This document shows positions 16,798 through 26,862 of a stretch of DNA of 64,000 nt, piece after piece (the stretch's first letter is position 1; the number at the start of each line of letters is the position of its first letter). This DNA comes from Yoonia sp. G8-12. Its GTDB lineage: Bacteria > Pseudomonadota > Alphaproteobacteria > Rhodobacterales > Rhodobacteraceae. The stretch is taken from NCBI RefSeq assembly GCF_038443675.1, contig NZ_CP151762.1:2356001-2420000 (forward strand), in the 5' to 3' direction. The position numbers and the translations under genes are program-made. A model generated the notes under the pieces. It worked only from the letters and a program-made list of their open reading frames with translations. It did not search any database and was not told where the DNA came from.

Positions 16798-17727
16798 TCA
16801 GAAGCTTGTCACCCACGCAATGACCAAGGACACTGTCACAACACTTGCCGCGGTTGAGATCAGGATCGCGGCAGACACACGGGTTGGGGCCACACCATAA
16901 TGCTGAGCCAAGATATAGACGTTGCCTGCAACTGGCAGAGCTGCGGCGGCGATCATCACACCCGCTGCATAAGGATCCACATCAAAGATAAACAGCGCGG
17001 CAACCGCAACCGCCGCCGGATGCAACACCAATTTACAAAATGACAGCCAGCCCGCGATGGCCACACGCTCGGCCGATTTGGTAGCCAGCGACGCGCCAAT
17101 CGCGAACAGCGCACCGGGCGTTGCGGCTGCCCCCAGCAAGGTCAGAAATTCGTTCACCGGCACGGGCACCGGAACGTTGTTGGCCGACACCAGTAGGCCC
17201 AATGAGATCGACACGATCATCGGGTTCTTGATCAGACCCACTGTGACCGTCCACAAAACACGGGGCGACATGCGGCCATCGCGCGATCCGGTAATCAGGA
17301 TCACGATCAGGCTACCAAAGACGATCAGATCCACCGCCAGCACCATCATCACCGGCCCGACAGCCGCTTCGCCCAAAAGCAAAACCAACATCGGGATACC
17401 CAAGAACCCCACATTGCCGATCACAGCACATTGGCCCTCAACGGCGGCTTCGGTCATCGGCAAAAGGCGCCTGCGGGCGACACGGACCGCAAGAAGATAA
17501 ACGATCGTTGTCGCGCTGAGATAGGCCAGTACGAACTGCCAATCGAGAATTTCCGCCAGCGACAGGTTGGCCGAGAACCGGAACAACATGGCCGACAGGG
17601 CAAAGTAAAAGACAAACTTTGTCAGATAGGCCGTCGCCTCTGGCGTAAAGAACTTGGTCAGCCCCGATCCATAGCCCAGCGCGATGAGCATGAAGAATGG
17701 CAGAGTTTGAAGAAAAATGTCCCACAT
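16798..17727 (-). CDS. AEC-family transporter (auxin efflux carrier type permease)
   Basis: 309 residues with about ten membrane helices in two halves, starting MWDIFLQTLPFFML. A central loop carries a charged segment (ITGSRDGRMSP) and the family-like GALFAIGASLA stretch. Bacterial members such as MdcF/YfdV carry malonate or other carboxylates; the substrate here is unknown. It lies 5 bases after the end of the membrane protein gene at 17733, so the two are probably co-transcribed. Confidence 0.82.
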   Translation of the reverse strand: MWDIFLQTLPFFMLIALGYGSGLTKFFTPEATAYLTKFVFYFALSAMLFRFSANLSLAEILDWQFVLAYLSATTIVYLLAVRVARRRLLPMTEAAVEGQCAVIGNVGFLGIPMLVLLLGEAAVGPVMMVLAVDLIVFGSLIVILITGSRDGRMSPRVLWTVTVGLIKNPMIVSISLGLLVSANNVPVPVPVNEFLTLLGAAATPGALFAIGASLATKSAERVAIAGWLSFCKLVLHPAAVAVAALFIFDVDPYAAGVMIAAAALPVAGNVYILAQHYGVAPTRVSAAILISTAASVVTVSLVIAWVTSF

Positions 17728-17732
17728 GTGGA

Positions 17733-18725
17733 TTAATCAAACGTCCCTGTTGTGCGCGCCAACAGCATAAAAGCGCGCGACGTGCGGGTTTCAGCTAACG
17801 CGAGCAAATCCGTATCGGTGGCATCGTCTTCGAAGGTCACGAGGAACTGATCATAACAGCGCAGGAAATGATGTACCGCATCGCGGAATATCGCATCCTC
17901 GCGGGTGCGCCTGCTGATTGCGGACAGATAGGCCTGATCGCGGATGCCACCCAACTGGTCCACCGATTTCCCACGCTCACCCTTTGCAAACCGACGCCAT
18001 AGATCCGCGCTGACGGGTGCAGGGTGCAGATCATCCATGTAGATCCCGTCCTGCGACAAAAGGGTCAGCACATCCTGACTGGCCTGCACCAGTTTGCGCG
18101 CATCACGGTCACGCAAGGCGCGGCGCAAGGCGGAAAAACCGTCGGTGTCGTTTTCGTCGTTCGGAAAATGCAGCGCTTTGATCAGGTCAGGGCGGGCAAT
18201 GGGCGGGCGAATATCTTCGGGCGGGGTTTCAAACGCCAAGGCCGGTTGGTCCGCAGGCATCTGCGGCGCGGCACGCGGGACGATCAAGCGTGACACCTCG
18301 CGTCGCGACGCGAACTGCGACACCGGCGTGGCTTGCGGTGCAGGTGTGGATTCAGCCGGCGGAGGCGCTGCGGGCAGCGCAGCCCGGGTGGCCGGTGCCT
18401 CCGTCACAGCCGACTTGGTGGACAGCATATCGGCTAGCCGGTCGATGCTGGTCTGCGTTTGAAACAACTCTTGGCGTAGATTGCGCAAGGCCCGCGCCGA
18501 GGCCACGGCCACCCAGATCAACGCGGCCGGCAAAATGATCGCCAACACAACGACGACAAACCAGGCGGTGGCAAAACCTTCAGCGGGTGCAGGATCAGGC
18601 CATGTCAACCAGAACAGAAATGCCGCAATAACGACCCATACCGCTGACGCGGCAATGGCCAAAGCATCATTCCGGGCCAGCCCCGCATCCGCACCCGTGC
18701 GGTCAGTGTTGGGTTGCTGCGCCAT
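17733..18725 (-). CDS. Two-pass membrane protein with proline-rich linker, unknown function
   Basis: 330 residues. Two membrane helices (about 25-45 and 52-75) are followed by a short coiled segment (LRNLRQELFQTQTSIDRLAD), a Pro/Ala-rich linker (about 108-135) and a cytoplasmic domain rich in Arg and Asp up to the end. I recognise it as a conserved hypothetical type found beside greA in related bacteria, but not by function. The 14-base gap to greA suggests a joint transcript. Confidence 0.6.
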   Translation of the reverse strand: MAQQPNTDRTGADAGLARNDALAIAASAVWVVIAAFLFWLTWPDPAPAEGFATAWFVVVVLAIILPAALIWVAVASARALRNLRQELFQTQTSIDRLADMLSTKSAVTEAPATRAALPAAPPPAESTPAPQATPVSQFASRREVSRLIVPRAAPQMPADQPALAFETPPEDIRPPIARPDLIKALHFPNDENDTDGFSALRRALRDRDARKLVQASQDVLTLLSQDGIYMDDLHPAPVSADLWRRFAKGERGKSVDQLGGIRDQAYLSAISRRTREDAIFRDAVHHFLRCYDQFLVTFEDDATDTDLLALAETRTSRAFMLLARTTGTFD

Positions 18726-18739
18726 GTCCCGCGCACTTC

Positions 18740-19210
18740 CTATTTAAATGTAATCGACAGGATCTCATAGCTGCGCACACCACCGGGCGTGCGTACTTCA
18801 ACGCTGTCACCTTCATCTTTGCCGATCAAGGCACGCGCCAAAGGCGACTTCATATTCAGCTTACCGCTTTCAATATCGGCCTCATATTCACCCACGATCT
18901 GATAGGTTTTTTCCTCATCAGTGTCTTCATCGACCAAAGCAACGGTCGCACCGAACTTCACTGTGCCGGACAGTTTGGCAGGATCAATCACATCCGCCAA
19001 CGAGATCACACCTTCGAGTTCTTTCACGCGCCCCTCGATAAAGGACTGCTTTTCCTTGGCAGAATGATACTCAGCATTCTCTGACAAATCGCCATGTTCG
19101 CGCGCTTCTGAGATCGCACGGATAATCGCCGGGCGTTCCACCGATTTCAGGTGCTTGAGTTCTGCATCCAGCTTGTCAAAGCCAGCGCGCGTCAGTGGTA
19201 TCTTATCCAT
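18740..19210 (-). CDS. greA: Transcription elongation factor GreA
   Basis: 156 residues, the standard length. The N-terminal coiled coil carries the acidic tip ([18 protein letters not shown]), which in GreA reaches the RNA polymerase active site and stimulates cleavage of backtracked RNA. The C-terminal FKBP-like domain ends [15 protein letters not shown]. Start ATG at 19210. It heads the minus-strand series greA, membrane protein, AEC carrier and is divergent from the ETF-QO gene. Confidence 0.95.
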   Translation of the reverse strand: MDKIPLTRAGFDKLDAELKHLKSVERPAIIRAISEAREHGDLSENAEYHSAKEKQSFIEGRVKELEGVISLADVIDPAKLSGTVKFGATVALVDEDTDEEKTYQIVGEYEADIESGKLNMKSPLARALIGKDEGDSVEVRTPGGVRSYEILSITFK

Positions 19211-19414
19211 CGGTACTCCCCTCCCGGGGGAAAATCATTCTTCGAGCGTTCATAGTCTATTAGGCAGACGCCAAGTCAAGGCTTTGCCGCGATTTGATGT
19301 CGCGTGCGCCAATTTTGACGTCGTGTCTTGATTGCCCCTTAATCCTGCATCAGGTAACCCTTGGCAGGACTGAATAAAAGGGGGCATGCGCCCCGTATTT
19401 TGAAGGATTTGACA

Positions 19415-21061
19415 ATGGCCGAGATTGAACGCGAAGCTATGGAATATGACGTCGTAATCGTCGGTGCGGGACCGGCTGGTCTGTCTGCTGCGATCCGGCT
19501 CAAGCAATTGGATGCTGATCTCAATGTCGTCGTCCTTGAAAAAGGATCAGAAGTCGGCGCGCATATCCTGTCGGGTGCGGTGCTTGATCCTGTTGGCCTG
19601 AACAAACTAATCCCCGATTGGAAAGAAAAAGGCGCGCCACTGAACGTGCCTGTGAAAGAAGACAATTTCTATATGCTGGGTGAAGCGGGCCAGATCCGCA
19701 TCCCCAACTTCGTCATGCCGCCGCTGATGAGCAACCACGGCAACTACATCGTATCAATGGGCAACGTCTGCCGCTGGATGGCTGAGCAAGCCGAAGAAAT
19801 GGGCGTCGAGATTTTCCCCGGCATGTCCTGTTCCGAGGTGGTTTATGGCGAAAACGGCGAAGTCAAAGGTGTGGTCGCCGGTGAATTCGGCAAGAACGCT
19901 GACGGCACCCCCGGCCCGTCGTACGAACCGGGCATGGAACTGCACGGCAAATATGTGTTTTTGGGCGAAGGCGTACGCGGGTCGCTGTCCAAACAGGTGA
20001 TCGCCAAATACGACCTGGCCGCAAAATCCGACGTGCAGAAATACGGCCTTGGCATGAAGGAAATCTGGGAGATCGACCCAGAAAAGCACAGCGAAGGCAC
20101 CGTGACACACACCATGGGCTGGCCTTTGGAAGGCAACGCTGGCGGCGGATCTTTCATCTACCACCTTGAGAATAATCAGGTTTACGTGGGCTTCGTTGTC
20201 CACCTGAACTACAAGAACCCACACCTTTTCCCTTACATGGAATTCCAGCGGTTCAAGCACCACCCGCAGGTCGCCGAACTGCTGAAAGGCGGCAAGCGCG
20301 TCGCCTATGGTGCGCGCGCGATTTCCGAGGGCGGCTATCAATCCATGCCGCAGCTTGAATTCCCCGGTGGTGCACTGTTGGGCTGTGCCGCAGGCATGGT
20401 CAACGTGCCGCGCATCAAGGGCAACCACAACGCGATGCTGTCCGGCATCGCAGCAGCAGAGGCTGCGGTGGACGCCATCAAAGCTGGTCGCAGCGGCGAT
20501 CTATTGGACGGCTACGACACAGCCGTGCGCAAAGGCGAGATCGGTGAAGACCTCAAGAAAGTGCGCAACGTCAAACCGCTCTGGTCCAAGTACGGCCTGA
20601 TGGCGTCGCTTGGCATAGGCGGCATGGACATGTGGATGAACACCTTTGGCATCGGGTTTCTGGGCACGCTGGCACATGGCAAATCCGACGCTGACGCGAC
20701 CGAAGAGTCCAGTAAGCACAAGGAAATCGCCTATCCTAAACCTGACGGTACGCTATCCTTCGACAGGCTGACCAACGTATCCTTCAGCTTTACCAATCAC
20801 GAAGAAAGCCAGCCCGCGCACCTGCACCTCACCGACCCGGATGTGCCAGTCAACGTGAACCTTGCCAAATACGCAGGGCCTTCGGCGCGGTATTGCCCGG
20901 CAGGTGTCTATGAATTTGTGGGCGAAGGAGCGGACACCAAGTTCCAGATCAATTTCCAGAACTGCGTGCACTGCAAAACCTGCGATATCAAAGACCCCAG
21001 CCAGAATATCACGTGGACGGTACCGCAGGGCGGCGACGGGCCGAACTACCCGAATATGTAG
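19415..21061 (+). CDS. Electron transfer flavoprotein-ubiquinone oxidoreductase
   Basis: 548 residues from the ATG at 19415, with GAAGGA at 19402-19407; the frame opens at 19361 but those residues are not family-like. Passes electrons from ETF (fatty acid, amino acid and dimethylglycine oxidation) to ubiquinone at the inner membrane. The N-terminal FAD site is clear (DVVIVGAGPAGLSAAIRL), a membrane-binding middle region follows, and the C-terminal 4Fe-4S ligands are CPAGVYEF and NCVHCKTCDIKDP. A strong terminator follows at 21068. Confidence 0.95.
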   Translation: MAEIEREAMEYDVVIVGAGPAGLSAAIRLKQLDADLNVVVLEKGSEVGAHILSGAVLDPVGLNKLIPDWKEKGAPLNVPVKEDNFYMLGEAGQIRIPNFVMPPLMSNHGNYIVSMGNVCRWMAEQAEEMGVEIFPGMSCSEVVYGENGEVKGVVAGEFGKNADGTPGPSYEPGMELHGKYVFLGEGVRGSLSKQVIAKYDLAAKSDVQKYGLGMKEIWEIDPEKHSEGTVTHTMGWPLEGNAGGGSFIYHLENNQVYVGFVVHLNYKNPHLFPYMEFQRFKHHPQVAELLKGGKRVAYGARAISEGGYQSMPQLEFPGGALLGCAAGMVNVPRIKGNHNAMLSGIAAAEAAVDAIKAGRSGDLLDGYDTAVRKGEIGEDLKKVRNVKPLWSKYGLMASLGIGGMDMWMNTFGIGFLGTLAHGKSDADATEESSKHKEIAYPKPDGTLSFDRLTNVSFSFTNHEESQPAHLHLTDPDVPVNVNLAKYAGPSARYCPAGVYEFVGEGADTKFQINFQNCVHCKTCDIKDPSQNITWTVPQGGDGPNYPNM

Positions 21062-21067
21062 TTAACG

Positions 21068-21093
21068 AAGGGCCCCCACGCGGGGCCCTTTTT
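21068..21093 (+). terminator. Rho-independent terminator after the ETF-QO gene
   Basis: Arms AAGGGCCCC and GGGGCCCTT with a 5-base loop, followed by a short T run, 7 bases after the stop codon. Confidence 0.85.
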
Positions 21094-21137
21094 GTTTGGC
21101 GTTCGAAGGCGGCCGTAGTACCACGAGCAACCGTGCC

Positions 21138-22118
21138 TCAAGTGTCGTAAAGTCCTGCAATATTTCCGCGCAACGCGACCAAAGCTAGGACTGTATCAAT
21201 GGTTGGCGTCGGCGTCTCGGTCACGCGTCCCAATTCCTTTACAGAGCCAACAAGCGCGTCGATTTCCATCGGGCGCCCTTGGTCGAGATCCTGCAACATG
21301 GATGTGCGGTGCGCACCCACATCTGCACCGCCTTGGATGCGACGGTCCACGTCAATCGGGAATTTGACGCCAAGCTTTTCTGCAATCGCTTGCGCTTCGA
21401 GCATCATGTTGCGTGCGACCTCCCGCGTTCCGGGATCGGTACAGAGAACATCCAGCGTCGCATGGGTCAGGGCAGAGATCGGGTTGAACGACAGGTTGCC
21501 CCAGAGCTTCACCCAAATCTCATCCCTGATCTTTGGTCTGACCGGCGCCTTGAGCCCCGCCGCCGAGAGCGCCTTGGAAAGGGCGAGGGCGCGCTCGGAT
21601 TTCGAGCCATCAGGTTCGCCTAGTGAAAAGCGATTGCCTTCGATGTGTTTGACAACACCCGGCGCGATGACCTCGGCGGCAGGGTAGACCACGCAGCCCA
21701 AGACACGGTCAGGGCCAAAGCCATCCCATTGGGCATTGCCGGGGTCTACTGTTTCCAGTCGCGTTCCCTCAAGCGGTCCGCCGATTTTATGGAAATACCA
21801 CCACGGCACCCCGTTCACGCCAGAGACAATCGTTGTGTTGTCGCCGATCAGTGGCCGCATCTTTGGCACGACAGGCGGCACGGAATGGGCCTTGAGCGTG
21901 ACAATCACATAGTCCTGCGGCCCAAGATCGGCGGCATTGTCAGAGGCGGTGACCTTCACCGTTGTCTCGCCGCTTTCCTCGATCAGGCGCAGCCCGTTTT
22001 CACGCATCGCTTTCAGGTGTGGGCCTCGGGCCACAAGGCTGACATCCGCCCCAGCCTGCGCCAGCTTTGCGCCCATATAGCCACCGATTGCACCGGCCCC
22101 AAAAATACAAATCTTCAT
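21138..22118 (-). CDS. Ketopantoate reductase family protein (2-dehydropantoate 2-reductase-like)
   Basis: 326 residues. The N-terminal NADPH site is GAGAIGGYMGAKLAQAGADV, and the C-terminal helical domain has the catalytic Lys in EIWVKLWGNLSFNPISALT. True PanE makes pantoate for CoA synthesis. Many ApbA/PanE-fold proteins in Rhodobacteraceae lie in catabolic clusters and act on other oxo acids. Here it directly follows an acyl-CoA synthetase (8-base gap) and a carboxylate transporter, so a catabolic role is at least as likely. Confidence 0.8.
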   Translation of the reverse strand: MKICIFGAGAIGGYMGAKLAQAGADVSLVARGPHLKAMRENGLRLIEESGETTVKVTASDNAADLGPQDYVIVTLKAHSVPPVVPKMRPLIGDNTTIVSGVNGVPWWYFHKIGGPLEGTRLETVDPGNAQWDGFGPDRVLGCVVYPAAEVIAPGVVKHIEGNRFSLGEPDGSKSERALALSKALSAAGLKAPVRPKIRDEIWVKLWGNLSFNPISALTHATLDVLCTDPGTREVARNMMLEAQAIAEKLGVKFPIDVDRRIQGGADVGAHRTSMLQDLDQGRPMEIDALVGSVKELGRVTETPTPTIDTVLALVALRGNIAGLYDT

Positions 22119-22126
22119 AGTGTCCC

Positions 22127-23638
22127 CTACCCCAGGCCCAGTTTATCGGCCAGACCGATGCGTTGGAGTTTACCGGTCGCACCTTTCGGGATCTCATCGA
22201 GAATGAGAATTTTCCGGGGCACTTTGAACGCAGCCAGCCGTTCGCTTGCGAAATCACGAATATCGCGGTCGGTGGCGCTTTGACCCTCTTTCAGCACGAC
22301 AGCAGCGGCAACCTCCTCGCCCAGTTTATCGTGTGGGACAGCGAAGGTCACACATTGCCCGACGGCGGGATGATCGGACAGGACGCCATCAACCTCAAGC
22401 GGGCTGATCTTTTCGCCACCCCGGTTGATGATTTCCTTCAGGCGACCTGTGAGCGACAAATACCCGTCCTTATCAAACATGCCCTGATCGCCGGTGCGGA
22501 ACCAGCGCTTGCCGTCCGCTTCAAAGAAATTCTTCTCGTTGGCCTCGGGGTTCGCCTCATAGCCGGGTGTGACGTTGGGGCCGGAAATAGCGATCTCGCC
22601 CACGCCATCAATGAGGCGGTTTTCCACTTCATGCGCAATGCGCACCTCTGGACCAGCAGGCAAACCAACGGCGCCGGGTTTCTGGTGGCCCGGCTCAATC
22701 GGGTTGCAGCACATTTGATGCGCGGCCTCTGTCATGCCGTAGGCTTCGACGACAGGTGCGCCGAAGGTCTCTGCCAGTTGGGTCATCACAGGCCCCGGCA
22801 GGGACGACGAAGAGGACCGCAAAAAGCGCAAGCGCGCGTTTTTGATCACATCCGCATTGCGCGGGGCGCGCGCCAGAATGGCCTGATGCATCGTGGGCAC
22901 GGCGGTGTACCAAGTCGGATCAACCTCTTCGAGCCAGCCATAGAATTTGAGCGCGTCAAAGCCCGGAGTACAACTGATCGACGCCCCTGCGGCGAGCGAG
23001 GCGCTGACAGCGGCGATCAGGCCATGAATATGGAACAGCGGCATCACGTTCAGGCAGCAATCCTCTGACGTTAAGGCTAACGAAGCACGAATATTCTCCG
23101 CAGAGGCTGCAACGTTTGATTGCAAAAGCGGCACGATCTTGGGGCGCGACGTGGTGCCGGATGTGTGGAGTATGAGGGCGACATCGTCAGCGGCAGGGAC
23201 TGCGTCAGAGGCGCTGCCGGTCACATCCGTGGACAGCGTAAAGTTACCGGCGGGCTCGGTCGCAGTCAGTTCTATCACTGTCATGTTGAACCGATTGGCC
23301 GCAGCGCGCGCAGGTCCGTCATAGCCTGCTTCGACGATAATCGCCCGCGCTTTGAGGTCCTCAAGGTAGAACGCGAATTCGTCTTCTTTATAGGCCGGGT
23401 TCAGCGGGGCCGTTGTGGCAGATTGCGCAACAGTGACAAAAGCAGCTGCCATTTCCGGACCATTGGGCAAGACGATGGCAACACGGTCACTTGCGCCGAT
23501 CCCCGCAGCGCGCAAGGCCTGACGCACGTTCTGCGTCAGCGCCTTGAGGTCGGCATAGGTCATCCAGTTGCGGCCGGGCGCGCCAATGGCCTTGGCCGTG
23601 TCGGGATGCGGCTGGATCAGGTCTTCAAGTCTTTGCAT
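22127..23638 (-). CDS. AMP-forming acyl-CoA synthetase (oxalate/short-chain acyl-CoA ligase-like)
   Basis: 503 residues of the ANL superfamily: P-loop A3 motif LILHTSGTTSRPKIVP, A5 YGMTEAAHQM, A7 WFRTGDQGMFDKDGYL, A8 GRLKEIINRGGEKISP and A10 Lys in PKGATGKLQR. All are intact, so the enzyme should adenylate a carboxylate and transfer it to CoA. The short N-terminal region and overall form recall plant and bacterial oxalyl-CoA synthetases (AAE3), but the substrate is not certain. It sits between the TctABC carboxylate transporter and the PanE-like reductase. Confidence 0.85.
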   Translation of the reverse strand: MQRLEDLIQPHPDTAKAIGAPGRNWMTYADLKALTQNVRQALRAAGIGASDRVAIVLPNGPEMAAAFVTVAQSATTAPLNPAYKEDEFAFYLEDLKARAIIVEAGYDGPARAAANRFNMTVIELTATEPAGNFTLSTDVTGSASDAVPAADDVALILHTSGTTSRPKIVPLLQSNVAASAENIRASLALTSEDCCLNVMPLFHIHGLIAAVSASLAAGASISCTPGFDALKFYGWLEEVDPTWYTAVPTMHQAILARAPRNADVIKNARLRFLRSSSSSLPGPVMTQLAETFGAPVVEAYGMTEAAHQMCCNPIEPGHQKPGAVGLPAGPEVRIAHEVENRLIDGVGEIAISGPNVTPGYEANPEANEKNFFEADGKRWFRTGDQGMFDKDGYLSLTGRLKEIINRGGEKISPLEVDGVLSDHPAVGQCVTFAVPHDKLGEEVAAAVVLKEGQSATDRDIRDFASERLAAFKVPRKILILDEIPKGATGKLQRIGLADKLGLG

Positions 23639-23704
23639 GGCGTGTCTTTCATTTCGTTTTGTGTTTCTGCGGGCGCGATCACGCGCTCAAACCTATAGCG
23701 TTAT

Positions 23705-25216
23705 TCAGTCTGCTGCCACCCGCCGGGTGCGGCGCAGAAGTTTGAAGGCAGGCAACAGGATAAGGAAGATTGCGATCACCGTGATTGGTCCTGCGATGGG
23801 CCTGTTAAAGAAGATCATCGGGTCGCCCGATGACAAAAGCAACGATTGGCGCAAAGTCGGTTCGGCAATCGGTCCGAGCACAATCGCCAGAACGGCGGGG
23901 GCGAGAGGATAATCAAACTTGCGCATGAAGAATGCCCCAAGTCCGAAGATCACAATCAACCACAGATCATGCATGCTGCGCGAGGCAGCAAAGCCACCGA
24001 CAATGGAGAGCACGAAGATCAGCGGTGCAAGGATGGTGAACGGCATCCGGAGCATCCACACAAACAGCGGGATAAACGCGAGGTTGATCAAAACAGCTGC
24101 TAGGTTCGAGATATAGAAAGATCCGATCAGGCCCCATACGAATTCGCTTTGGTCGATGAAAAGGCGCGGACCCGGTGTAAGGCCCCAGATCACCATCCCT
24201 CCCAGCAGGATCGCAGTCGTTGGCGAGCCCGGAATACCCAGTGTCAGCATTGGCAGCATAGAGCCGGTGGACGCCGAATTGTTGGCGGCCTCGGGCGCGG
24301 CAACACCGTCAGGTGAGCCGTTGCCATATTCATGCGGGGTACGCGAGAGCATCTTGGCAACACCGTAGGACATGAGCGAACCGGGCGTCGCACCTGCGGC
24401 TGGCAAAACGCCCACAAAAAAGCCAAGGAACGAGCCGATCAACGTCCCTTTCCAACCCTTACGCGTTGCTTCCTTGGTGTCCGCCACCAATCCTTTTGCG
24501 GTCATCTTGGGGTTGGTGGTTGTGACTTCGCCGCGCGTCTGTTCAATCGTCCAGATCATTTCGCCGATGCCGTAAACACCGATAGCCAGCACGATAAACC
24601 CGATGCCGCGCAAGAACCCCTGAATGTCAAATAGCACGAGCCGCGGTTCGCCCGAGATCGTATCAAACCCGACAGTCGCAAGCACCAGACCAAAACAGAT
24701 CGAGAAGATCGTCTTGGGGATATCATCGCCGCCAAGCCCGACAAACGTCGCGAAGGCCAGCAGCATCAATGCAAAAATCTCGGGCGGCCCGAACGAAAGC
24801 GCCAAGGTCGCAAGCAGCGGGGCGAAGAGCGTAAACAGTACGGTGGCGACGGTGCCACCCACAAATGACGCCAACGCCGCAGTCACAAGCGCAAGACTGG
24901 CCCGCCCTTGAAGCGCCAAAGGTCGCCCGTCAAATGTTGTCGCCACGGCCGTTGATGCACCGGGTATACCCAACGTGACCGATGAAATCGCACCGCCATA
25001 CATCGCGCCATAATAGATTGCCGCTAGAAAAATGATGGCCGAGCTGGGCGGCACCAGAAACGTGATCGGCAAAAGGATTGCCACGCCGTTCACCGACCCC
25101 AAACCGGGCATCGCGCCGATAAAGAGCCCGACAGTCACGCCAATGAGGATCAACATCAGATTGATCGGCATGAGTGCCAGCAAAATGCCGTCAGTAAGAG
25201 ATGAAAAAACTTCCAT
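23705..25216 (-). CDS. tctA: Tripartite tricarboxylate transporter, large permease (TctA)
   Basis: 503 residues, about twelve membrane segments with the family-typical GLFIGAMPGLGSVNGVAILL near the start and a second glycine-rich repeat (GVLPAAGATPGSLMSYG). Together with TctB and the periplasmic TctC just upstream it forms a secondary carrier driven by ion gradients for di- or tricarboxylates or related acids. GAGGA precedes the ATG at 25216. Last of the three transporter genes (order C-B-A). Confidence 0.92.
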   Translation of the reverse strand: MEVFSSLTDGILLALMPINLMLILIGVTVGLFIGAMPGLGSVNGVAILLPITFLVPPSSAIIFLAAIYYGAMYGGAISSVTLGIPGASTAVATTFDGRPLALQGRASLALVTAALASFVGGTVATVLFTLFAPLLATLALSFGPPEIFALMLLAFATFVGLGGDDIPKTIFSICFGLVLATVGFDTISGEPRLVLFDIQGFLRGIGFIVLAIGVYGIGEMIWTIEQTRGEVTTTNPKMTAKGLVADTKEATRKGWKGTLIGSFLGFFVGVLPAAGATPGSLMSYGVAKMLSRTPHEYGNGSPDGVAAPEAANNSASTGSMLPMLTLGIPGSPTTAILLGGMVIWGLTPGPRLFIDQSEFVWGLIGSFYISNLAAVLINLAFIPLFVWMLRMPFTILAPLIFVLSIVGGFAASRSMHDLWLIVIFGLGAFFMRKFDYPLAPAVLAIVLGPIAEPTLRQSLLLSSGDPMIFFNRPIAGPITVIAIFLILLPAFKLLRRTRRVAAD

Positions 25217-25240
25217 GATGGTCCTCGGTTCGCGGCTGCG

Positions 25241-25744
25241 TCAGTAAATGATGTCGTACATCACATCGAAGAATGGCTGGGTGAACGGCAGGCCCTGCGG
25301 CATCGAGATCTGCATCGCACCTTCGAAAAAGAAGAACAGCGCAATGGGCAGGCCAATTGCCATCAGCAGCGTCAGCAGCCACGAGTGCCTGCCTAGAAAG
25401 CGCATGTAGTAGACAAGAAAAAGCCCAACCGCGCCGTACATCGACACCACCGAGATCAGTGCAACAAATCCAACAACCCCGCCGCCGACAAGGATGACAG
25501 TGCGCCATCCAGACCTGTCCAAAAGCGGTTCATCCGATACTGATGCCGGACTTTTGCCGCGCCACCAGTTCCAGGCGATGGCAAAGCAGCTCAAAAGCAT
25601 ACCCGCGGACAACCAGAATGGCCAAAAACCACCACCCGGCCCTTGGCCGCGAATATAGCCGATGGGAAGTTCTGTGCTCTTCCACATCAGATAGAGAGAA
25701 AAGAGGGCAAGAAACCCTGCGAGCGATATCTCACCTTGGCGCAT
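25241..25744 (-). CDS. tctB: Tripartite tricarboxylate transporter, small permease (TctB)
   Basis: 167 residues with four predicted membrane helices. The PGGGFWPFWLS stretch after the first helix is typical of TctB. AAAGGGGG lies upstream of the ATG at 25744. It lies between tctC and tctA with 24-26 base gaps. Confidence 0.88.
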   Translation of the reverse strand: MRQGEISLAGFLALFSLYLMWKSTELPIGYIRGQGPGGGFWPFWLSAGMLLSCFAIAWNWWRGKSPASVSDEPLLDRSGWRTVILVGGGVVGFVALISVVSMYGAVGLFLVYYMRFLGRHSWLLTLLMAIGLPIALFFFFEGAMQISMPQGLPFTQPFFDVMYDIIY

Positions 25745-25770
25745 CTCTGCCCCCTTTCCGTTAAGTTGGC

Positions 25771-26742
25771 TTAACCGTCAATTTCGGACAGAAGCTGACG
25801 ATGGTTTGCAACCTGCGTTGCCCAGTAGGTGCGGGTTTCTGCCTCATCCATCGGCAGCGGCGACAGGCTTTCAGATACGAGATAGTTCTGCCACGCTTCG
25901 CCTTCATAGACCTGACTGAACACGTCCCGGTAATAGGCTGCAGCTTCATCCGACATACCCGGCGCGCCGACAATGGCCCTCTGGTTGTAGTAAGAGAAGT
26001 CATGCCCCATTTCCTTGATCGTCGGCACATCGGGGTAGGCATCCATGCGTTCGTCCGAGAAAGCCAGAAGTGGCACAAAATCGCCCGCTTCGTAGAACCC
26101 CTTGGCTTCGGCGGGGTTGTTCACGGTCGCCATGATCTGCTGACCAGCAAGGTCTTTGGCCACAGCACCACCGCCATCATAGGGGATGTACTTGATGTCG
26201 AGGTCGTAGACACCGGACATATAGGCAATAACGATCGAGTCTTCCTGACCGGCACCGGTGCCGCCCATCACATACTCACCGTCCATCTCGCGCACCTTCG
26301 CAAGGAAGCCGTCAAAGTCTGTAATTCCGCTATCTTTGTGAACCCAAAGTACAAATGGATCGACACCCATCATTGTGATCGGCGTAAAGGTTTCGATGTC
26401 GATGCCCAGACCCTCTTGGCGGATCGGCGTCGTGTAGAACGAGTTCAGTGTGACCATAAGCGTATGATCGGGGTCACGCGCATCTTTGAGATGCAACAGT
26501 GCCTCTGCACCAGAGCCGCCACCGCGGTTCGTCGGGATCAAGGGACGGTTTGTCAGATCGTTCGCTTCGACGACGGATTGCACGAAACGCGCAATCTGAT
26601 CTGCGCCACCACCGGGCCCTGCCATGATCGTGAAATCAATCGGGCGGGTTGGCTGCCAATCCTGCGCCATTGCCGAAATGGGAAGGGTTGCAAGGGTACC
26701 GCCGACGGCCAGCCCCAGGAAAAGCCTTTTGGTGAGTTTCAT
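25771..26742 (-). CDS. tctC: Tripartite tricarboxylate transporter substrate-binding protein (TctC/BugE family)
   Basis: 323 residues; signal peptide 1-26 (cleavage after AMA). The mature protein has the Bug-family pattern of paired beta motifs (RPIDFTIMAGPGGGADQIAR near the start, later GGTGAGQED). It binds the carboxylate in the periplasm and hands it to TctAB. GGAGG lies 9 bases before the ATG. The ligand cannot be read from sequence; the neighbouring acyl-CoA synthetase and FAH-like hydrolase suggest a catabolised organic acid. Confidence 0.9.
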   Translation of the reverse strand: MKLTKRLFLGLAVGGTLATLPISAMAQDWQPTRPIDFTIMAGPGGGADQIARFVQSVVEANDLTNRPLIPTNRGGGSGAEALLHLKDARDPDHTLMVTLNSFYTTPIRQEGLGIDIETFTPITMMGVDPFVLWVHKDSGITDFDGFLAKVREMDGEYVMGGTGAGQEDSIVIAYMSGVYDLDIKYIPYDGGGAVAKDLAGQQIMATVNNPAEAKGFYEAGDFVPLLAFSDERMDAYPDVPTIKEMGHDFSYYNQRAIVGAPGMSDEAAAYYRDVFSQVYEGEAWQNYLVSESLSPLPMDEAETRTYWATQVANHRQLLSEIDG

Positions 26743-26862
26743 TGTTTTTTCCTCCGTATAAAGTCCGGCCTCCCGGACGTGCAGTTTGCGCTTTCTGCGC
26801 GACCTTCATTTCGTGTAGGGATTGGCATGCCATCTTGGGTTGCGGCACGGCCAAAAACTGTT